From assembly GCA_002317115.1 (NCBI GenBank), contig DCIP01000150.1:1-12659 (forward strand): a DNA stretch of 12,659 nt, read 5' to 3'. Shown here in pieces: positions 7,657 to 12,659 of this stretch (its first letter is position 1; each line of letters opens with the position of its first letter). Source of the stretch: Candidatus Scybalocola fimicaballi. Its GTDB lineage: Bacteria > Bacteroidota > Bacteroidia > Bacteroidales > Paludibacteraceae. The position numbers and the translations under genes were made by a program. The notes below the pieces were generated by a model. It ran no database searches, was not told the DNA's origin, and was given only the letters and a program-made list of their open reading frames with translations.

Positions 7657-10608
7657 TTATTTCACCACTGCCTTGTATGCCTTGCCTTCACACATCACTA
7701 CATAAACACCTGGTTTTAGTGTTCCGTTAGATGCAGTGACGTCGCGACCAAGGATATCAAAGATCTGGAACTCATCTCTGTTGACTGAGATGTATGCTGC
7801 AGAGATAGTCAACACAACTCCATTTGCATCGACATTGTCAACTGCAGTTGCATTTAAGAATACCGCAGTCAACTTGCAATCAGCGTCAACAGTAAATGTG
7901 ATAGGATTTGACTTAGCCTGTTCTGCTGTCAAAGTCACTCCAGTTGCCTCCCAATGAGAGAATTTGTATGGTTGCTTTACAAAAACAGTCACAATCGCCT
8001 CTCCAGTCTCACAATCTGGCCACTGCTGAATCAATGGTCGTCCTCCAAGATCACTGCCTACGTATGTGTCTGTATTCTGGCTAAGTGTAAGCGAGTATGG
8101 GAATTCTCCCTGAACATACTCTGCCTGGTAACCAGAATGTTCTTTGTAAGCGTTGACTGCATCACAAGGAACTATTAGTTTTACCAATTTGCCTGTCGTA
8201 TTTGTAGCGGTAGAAACAATTGTCAGACCTTCTCCAGTAGCTGCTGGAGTAGTTCTCTCAAATACAATTGATTCAAGTTCACCAGAAGAATAGAAAGCTC
8301 CATGTCCGATATATTCAACAGAAGCCGGAATCACAACACTCTTGCTTTTACAATAAAGGAACGAATGGTCGCCAATATGATTCAATGTGCTTGGGAATAC
8401 TATATTCGTAGCTCCTGTGCCTGAGAATCCTGAACCATCAATATACAAAAGTCCTTCTGGAAGAATCAAATCTTTAAGTCCAGATGTTGAAGCAAATGAA
8501 TAATATCCGATAGTGTCCAATGATGTTGGCAATGAAAGGTTCTCTAAAGTAGATACCTCATAGAATGCATATTGGCCTATAGTTGTAATTCCTTCTGATA
8601 CAACCAATTTTTTGACATCAAGACCTTTCCAAGGGTATTTCTTACGTGAGGAATAATCCTTCATTCTGCCAGTTCCCTTCAAATAAAGAGTTCCTGTAGC
8701 CTCATCAAACGCCCAAAGGATATTCGATCCGTCACCTTCAGCTCCACATACGTTTGCTGGATCGAATACGATATCGTCATCCTCAGATGGATTTTCAGGA
8801 TCATCATCTTCAGAATCATCACTACAGATAACTGTTACCCCTGTAGATTCCAAAGTTTCTTTATACGTATCCAACGCATTGCAAGGCACAATGACTTCAG
8901 GATCTTCCATTTGGTAGAAAATCCAGTCAAGATTCTGACTTCCGCCAAAGAATGAAGGCGGTGTCTGGCCCTTAAAATAGACTTTCTCAACTTCATCAAG
9001 ATCCATAAAAGGATATACTCCTACTGTAGTCAATGTGGTTGGCAAATAAATCTCTTTTATTCCATCCAACGAAGAAAAAGCAAAATTACCTATTGTGGTG
9101 ATACCTTCTCCTACTTTAATATAGCTGAATGGCGAATTCTCTTGTTCTACAAGGAATGGCTTATAAGAATCAAGCTTGTAATTCTCCATCTCACCTTCAC
9201 CTGTCAAATAAAGAGTGTCATTCTTAATTGACCAAGTAATATTATCTCCTCCGTTAATTCCGCAATATGGAGACGGTGTGAACACAGCGACAATATAATC
9301 TGTTTCTGTGAGTGTAATCTCAATTTCAGGACTTGTTATCTGATCCTCTGTCAATAGCTCATCATCATAATACATCTCCCAGTATAAGAACTCAGCTCCC
9401 TCATTTGGAGTAGCGACCAACTTATATGTAGCTTCTTCTGATGTTTTAGACAACTCTGTCATCACAACATCTCCCAATCCATAAACAATATAGTCGAAGT
9501 CGATTTCAGTATCAGGAGTAATAATACCTCCACCTCCACCACCGTAATCATGCTCAACATTGGCGGTGATTTTTACTGGTTCCGACAAATCAACCTCGAT
9601 TTCAGGATTATTCAAATCATCTTCGTCAAAATCATAGTCGCCTTCCCAAGTCAACTTATATCCATTCTCCAAAGCAAATGAAAGTTTGTAGATGTTATTG
9701 TCACAGTCTACAGGTATGATTGACAGTTTGTTTGTTAATCTTGTTGCTGAAATCTCCGTACCGTTTGGCCATGAAGGAATAATTGTTGTGTTGTAGGCAC
9801 CGCCATTCTCTTCAATAGCATCAATCACATCCTTTCCGTACGCATTACAATTGATTCTAATAACAAGATCATTTGTAGTTGCAAAAACGTTTCCTCCTGT
9901 CAACTCTGGAAATGTCTCTCCTAAGAAATTAATTGTGTCAATTCCGCTACAGTAATAGAAAGCACCATATTCTATTGTCTCTACACTTGCAGGAATATCC
10001 ATTTTTTTCAAGTCGGAACAACCAAAGAAAATATCTTCAGAAAGTGTTTTCACACCTTCTGGTATTTCAAATGATTCAAACCCACAATTTCTAAACGCAC
10101 TTTCGCCAAACTCCTTTACATTTCCTAAATCAATATTCTTCAACGACGTACAAGATTGAAAGATTGATTTTGGAAGATATGTGACACCAGAGGGGATAGA
10201 TATAGACTCCAATGATTCACATTCAAAAAAACATTCTGCACCAAGCTGTTTCAATCCTTCCGGCAATTCAATATCGACTAAAGAATTACATCCTTCAAAA
10301 GAAGCGACGCCAAGGCTCTCTACCGTAGAAGGCAAAACAACTTTTCCTAACTTTACAAAATTTGCAAAGGCAAGATTTCCAACACTTGTAATACCATCTT
10401 CTATAACAAGTGTTTCAACATCATTTGCTAACTTTGACCAAGGAGCAGAAACGAAATCATCATCCCATATTGACTCCCCCGAAACATTTGTAATACCCTC
10501 TCCTGAAATTGTCAACGTCTTTGTTGACTCATCATAATTGTATGTCACTTCCGCCGATACCGACAAAACTGACATCGCTGCTGCAATTGCGACGAATAGT
10601 TTTCGCAT
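7657..10608 (-). CDS. Secreted multi-module BspA-like LRR protein with T9SS sorting domain
   Basis: This 983-residue protein begins with a clear signal peptide (MRKLFVAIAAAMSVLSVSA). Three LRR_5 modules start near residues 20, 449 and 621, each with a lead-in of the type TLTISGEG or LYLKGTGRM, then IG-xx-AF repeats. Each module ends in a recurring segment like VIVPCNALDTYK (near 250, 573 and 811). Divergent InlB-like/bacterial repeat domains lie at about 290-352, 366-445 and 836-919. Linkers are a six-Gly run (356-361) and an Asp/Glu-rich stretch (597-613). The C-terminus (923-983; EFQIFDILGRDV, LKPGVYVV, KAVVK) is a T9SS type A sorting domain, so the mature protein should cross the outer membrane and be released or attached to the surface. 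Role is probably adhesion or substrate binding; no catalytic domain is visible. Start ATG 10606-10608 is set by the signal peptide. Confidence 0.92.
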   Translation of the reverse strand: MRKLFVAIAAAMSVLSVSAEVTYNYDESTKTLTISGEGITNVSGESIWDDDFVSAPWSKLANDVETLVIEDGITSVGNLAFANFVKLGKVVLPSTVESLGVASFEGCNSLVDIELPEGLKQLGAECFFECESLESISIPSGVTYLPKSIFQSCTSLKNIDLGNVKEFGESAFRNCGFESFEIPEGVKTLSEDIFFGCSDLKKMDIPASVETIEYGAFYYCSGIDTINFLGETFPELTGGNVFATTNDLVIRINCNAYGKDVIDAIEENGGAYNTTIIPSWPNGTEISATRLTNKLSIIPVDCDNNIYKLSFALENGYKLTWEGDYDFDEDDLNNPEIEVDLSEPVKITANVEHDYGGGGGGIITPDTEIDFDYIVYGLGDVVMTELSKTSEEATYKLVATPNEGAEFLYWEMYYDDELLTEDQITSPEIEITLTETDYIVAVFTPSPYCGINGGDNITWSIKNDTLYLTGEGEMENYKLDSYKPFLVEQENSPFSYIKVGEGITTIGNFAFSSLDGIKEIYLPTTLTTVGVYPFMDLDEVEKVYFKGQTPPSFFGGSQNLDWIFYQMEDPEVIVPCNALDTYKETLESTGVTVICSDDSEDDDPENPSEDDDIVFDPANVCGAEGDGSNILWAFDEATGTLYLKGTGRMKDYSSRKKYPWKGLDVKKLVVSEGITTIGQYAFYEVSTLENLSLPTSLDTIGYYSFASTSGLKDLILPEGLLYIDGSGFSGTGATNIVFPSTLNHIGDHSFLYCKSKSVVIPASVEYIGHGAFYSSGELESIVFERTTPAATGEGLTIVSTATNTTGKLVKLIVPCDAVNAYKEHSGYQAEYVQGEFPYSLTLSQNTDTYVGSDLGGRPLIQQWPDCETGEAIVTVFVKQPYKFSHWEATGVTLTAEQAKSNPITFTVDADCKLTAVFLNATAVDNVDANGVVLTISAAYISVNRDEFQIFDILGRDVTASNGTLKPGVYVVMCEGKAYKAVVK

Positions 10609-10635
10609 GTCTTTGATTGTTTATTATATTTTTTG

Positions 10636-10643
10636 CAAAATTA
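10636..10643 (-). promoter_or_regulatory. Candidate -7 element of the 983-residue LRR gene
   Basis: On the - strand TAATTTTG matches TAnnTTTG exactly, 28 bases before the ATG. The nearest upstream TTTTTG is only 14 bases away instead of about 19, so the -33 part is unconvincing. The 103-base gap has no obvious terminator for the upstream LRR gene, so read-through is also possible. Confidence 0.3.
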
Positions 10644-10711
10644 CAACGTCATGCAGACAAAAAGAAGAAAAATATGTTATTTAACACAGTTTTAACAATT
10701 ATCTAATCCTA

Positions 10712-12256
10712 TTATTTAGTGTATCTCACTGATCTACAACCGTTGAACACGTCTTTTCCAATCTTAACATTTGCTTTTGAATTATCAGTCAACACGTTAA
10801 GATTCTTACAACCAGAGAATGCAGATGCTCCGACGCATGTGACACTCTGCGGAATTTTTATGTTAGTTAGGCTTTCACAACCAGCAAACGAAGAATAACC
10901 TATGCTTGTCACTCCATCTGGTATCTCCACATGCTTCAACTGGCTGCACGACTCAAACAAAGAGGAAGCGACTGTGGTGATTTTAGAAGGGAGTTGGACT
11001 GCAGTCAAAACCTTACATCCTTCAAATGCTGTAGATCCGATGCTTGTCACTCCAGATGGAATCTCTATATGAGTCAAGCCGTTGCAATAACGGAAAGCTC
11101 CTTTTCCTATCTTGGTCACCTTCGACGGAATGGTAACATCAGTCAGTCCATAACAGTGTGCGAATGTACCGTCGCCAATAGCGGAGATTCCTTGTGGCAG
11201 CTTAACATTTGTCAAGCCACTGCATCCATAAAATGCGAAACTTCCTATGCTTTTCACACTCGACGGAATAGTGATGTTGGTCAAGCCACTGCATCCGTTG
11301 AACGCTTCGTCACCAATGCTTGTCACTCCAGACGGTATTATAATGTTGGTCAAGCCACAACACTGTTCAAACGCTGATGTGCCAATCAATGTCACCCACG
11401 TTGGAAGCGAAATGTTTTTTAGGCTCGAACATCCATAGAATGAATAGCCGCCAATGATTGTGACTCGGGAAGGGATCTCTATCTCTTCCAAACTTCTGCA
11501 TCCGGAGAAAGTTCTTCTTCTTATAAATGTCAGATTCTCAGGCAAATCCACCTTTTTCAAGTTTACGCAATCTTCAAATGCATTACTGCCTATAAGAGTC
11601 ACTTTCTTTGGTATCTTTACGTATTCCAAACTGTCACATCTTTGGAAAGCTTTCTCACCGATGATGGAGATAGTGGCGGGAATTTCAATTCTCTTCAGTT
11701 TAGTACACCCAGCGAACATTCCGTCACCAAGCTTAGTAACAGTAGACGGAATAACAACATGAACCAAGTTTTCGCATCCGGCAAACGCACCGTCGCCAAT
11801 ATGAGTGACAGTCGGAGGTATTATGATTTTTTCCAAACCTGATCCAGCAAACGCATGATTTCCAATTGTTTTTACACCCAATGGAATCTCTATGGTTTTA
11901 AGACGTCGGCATCCAGAAAACGCGTCGTCTCCAATATTGACGATACACTCCGGCAATTCGACATTAGTCAAGAAACCACAGTTATGAAACGCTCGCTTTC
12001 CAATGCTTGTCACACTACGAAATCTGATGTTGTATCTGATTTTCGACGGGATGAAGGCAGACTCAATGTCGCAGCCCTTCTGGCATCCTATATACTCTGC
12101 TTCCGAAAATGATAATTCCTTATATTCAGCGTATGTTACAGATGCATTTCTTGAGGCACTGACGTATCCAAGAAATCTATAACATTCAAAACCTATGGGC
12201 ACTAAAAGCGCGATCGACACGATCAGCACAAATATTTTAAGCTTCGTATTTTTCAC
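10712..12256 (-). CDS. BspA-like LRR_5 protein with N-terminal membrane anchor, 18 repeats
   Basis: This 514-residue protein starts MKNTKLKIF and has a hydrophobic segment (about 8-24) followed by GFEC, which is not a valid lipobox because Glu precedes Cys, so an uncleaved inner-membrane anchor is most likely. A lead-in (about 40-80) precedes 18 LRR_5 units between residues 81 and 485. The Phe of the AFxGC core falls every 23 residues from 158 to 480; one earlier unit is 22 long. Almost every unit carries a Cys. The protein ends with a cap (LNVLTDNS...GCRSVRYTK) also found twice in the 547-residue LRR protein, so the two are close paralogues. No T9SS tail or enzyme domain is visible; a ligand- or protein-binding role is inferred. 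The start is GTG at 12254-12256; no other in-frame Met exists near the N-terminus. Confidence 0.87.
   Translation of the reverse strand: MKNTKLKIFVLIVSIALLVPIGFECYRFLGYVSASRNASVTYAEYKELSFSEAEYIGCQKGCDIESAFIPSKIRYNIRFRSVTSIGKRAFHNCGFLTNVELPECIVNIGDDAFSGCRRLKTIEIPLGVKTIGNHAFAGSGLEKIIIPPTVTHIGDGAFAGCENLVHVVIPSTVTKLGDGMFAGCTKLKRIEIPATISIIGEKAFQRCDSLEYVKIPKKVTLIGSNAFEDCVNLKKVDLPENLTFIRRRTFSGCRSLEEIEIPSRVTIIGGYSFYGCSSLKNISLPTWVTLIGTSAFEQCCGLTNIIIPSGVTSIGDEAFNGCSGLTNITIPSSVKSIGSFAFYGCSGLTNVKLPQGISAIGDGTFAHCYGLTDVTIPSKVTKIGKGAFRYCNGLTHIEIPSGVTSIGSTAFEGCKVLTAVQLPSKITTVASSLFESCSQLKHVEIPDGVTSIGYSSFAGCESLTNIKIPQSVTCVGASAFSGCKNLNVLTDNSKANVKIGKDVFNGCRSVRYTK
11211..11358 (-). repeat. Homogeneous LRR units in the 514-residue protein
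   Basis: On the + strand GTCAAGCCACTGCATCC occurs at 11211-11227 and 11280-11296, and its first ten bases again at 11349-11358, all at 69-base spacing. These encode consecutive units with CSGLTN or CCGLTN cores. Conserved DNA here, against more diverged flanking units, suggests local unit amplification or gene conversion. Confidence 0.8.
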
Positions 12257-12347
12257 ACCTAACGATTATTCAATTTATAATCAATTGTCATACAATATCT
12301 TTCGAGGCTTTCTTCGCCTTCCTAAAAGATTTTCCACAATTTTTAAG

Positions 12348-12379
12348 CAAATTTAGGATTTTTTAACATATCGTGCAAC
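12348..12379 (-). promoter_or_regulatory. Candidate promoter of the 514-residue LRR gene
   Basis: On the - strand GTTG (12376-12379) is followed after 20 bases by TAAATTTG (12348-12355), an exact TAnnTTTG match. The predicted leader is about 85 bases and includes a weak AGGC/GCCT hairpin (12305-12319). The box lies just downstream of the GH9 terminator, consistent with a new transcription unit. Confidence 0.5.
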
Positions 12380-12386
12380 TAAAACA

Positions 12387-12418
12387 CAAAAAAAGAGACG
12401 GGAACACGCCCCGTCTCT
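12387..12418 (-). terminator. Intrinsic terminator of the GH9 gene
   Basis: A perfect 9-bp stem (12394-12402 with 12410-12418) closes a 7-base loop; on the - strand it runs into eight T's and then GTGTTTT. It lies about 40 bases after the GH9 stop. A second small hairpin (12424-12429 with 12437-12442) sits between the two. Confidence 0.9.
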
Positions 12419-12458
12419 AAGGGAGACGCCACATCAGCGTCTATATTAGCAAATTACC

Positions 12459-12659
12459 TTATTTCGCATCAATCATCGCCTCATTGATTCCAGCAAGCAT
12501 CATCATGAACGGTGCTCCCCAGTTGATAGCGACCTCATTTGTAGAGTAGCTGCAGATCTCATCGTTGTAGGCTCTTGCCGCAAACTCACGAGTAGGATAC
12601 TCGCTCTTTGGATGATCATAGTTGTAGACGTAAGTGTCGCAGTCTCTGATGGCGTCAAG
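12459..12659 (-). CDS. Probable glycoside hydrolase family 9 endoglucanase, C-terminal fragment
   Basis: Only the last 66 codons are visible; the gene runs off the right edge. The segment YNDEICSYSTNEVAINWGAPF (residues 31-51 of the fragment) fits the C-terminal GH9 signature, where the Glu of the NE pair (Glu42 here, codon 12534-12536) is the catalytic acid; related enzymes read Y-x-TNE-x-x-INWNAP. GH9 enzymes are inverting beta-1,4-glucanases acting on cellulose or mixed-linkage glucan. The protein stops about 24 residues after the catalytic Glu with no T9SS tail or C-terminal binding module, so export, if any, would depend on an N-terminal signal that is outside the window. The family call rests on a short region and is therefore not certain; the substrate is inferred. 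Confidence 0.75.
   Translation of the reverse strand, partial: LDAIRDCDTYVYNYDHPKSEYPTREFAARAYNDEICSYSTNEVAINWGAPFMMMLAGINEAMIDAK

Noticed and set aside
10931..11377. A 148-codon + strand open frame with repeated residues
   Set aside because: Its repeats are the mirror of the 69-base LRR periodicity of the gene on the - strand; no independent coding signal.
12176..12190. Cys in GFEC of the 514-residue protein as a lipoprotein attachment site
   Set aside because: The residue before Cys is Glu and the preceding residues do not fit L-(A/S)-(G/A)-C.
10712..12256. Regular 69-base repeats resembling a CRISPR array
   Set aside because: Repeats are degenerate, contiguous and in frame with LRR units; there are no unique spacers between identical repeats and no cas genes.
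1..12659. Mobile elements, tRNA or rRNA genes, phage or defence genes
   Set aside because: No transposase or integrase motifs, no tRNA cloverleaf, no terminal inverted repeats and no known defence domains were seen on either strand.

Overview
The window looks like chromosomal DNA of a gut- or rumen-type Bacteroidales, plausibly near Prevotella, though the genus is a guess. Evidence: a one-protein hybrid two-component sensor/regulator (HTCS), BspA-like leucine-rich repeat (LRR_5) surface proteins, a C-terminal sorting tail of the type IX secretion system (T9SS), no clear Shine-Dalgarno sites, and promoter-like boxes fitting the Bacteroidetes consensus (TTTG near -33, TAnnTTTG near -7).

Layout. 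Positions 2-166 hold the 3' end of tpiA (triosephosphate isomerase) on the + strand, ending in a strong hairpin terminator. Everything else is on the - strand, read from high to low coordinates: the 3' end of a probable glycoside hydrolase family 9 (GH9) endoglucanase (12459-12659) with its terminator; three consecutive BspA-like LRR proteins (10712-12256, 7657-10608, 5905-7548); a complete HTCS of 1297 residues (1874-5767); and rmuC (239-1741), which converges on tpiA. All gaps between genes are about 200 bases or less and hold promoters, terminators and one tandem heptamer repeat.

How the genes may work together. tpiA and rmuC are housekeeping or genome-maintenance genes. The middle is accessory in character: a cellulase-type enzyme, three repeat-rich envelope proteins and a sensor of the kind that usually controls polysaccharide utilisation. 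Only the 983-residue LRR protein has a cleavable signal peptide plus a T9SS tail, so it should reach the cell surface. The 514- and 547-residue LRR proteins start with an apparently uncleaved membrane anchor, share an N-terminal lead-in and a C-terminal cap, and both start with GTG. Each unit seems to have its own promoter, and terminators separate several, so this is a gene neighbourhood rather than one tight operon. No SusC/SusD pair is visible, so the HTCS target cannot be named. I find no clear new defence or mobile system; the most distinctive feature is the split-topology LRR array beside the HTCS and GH9 genes.
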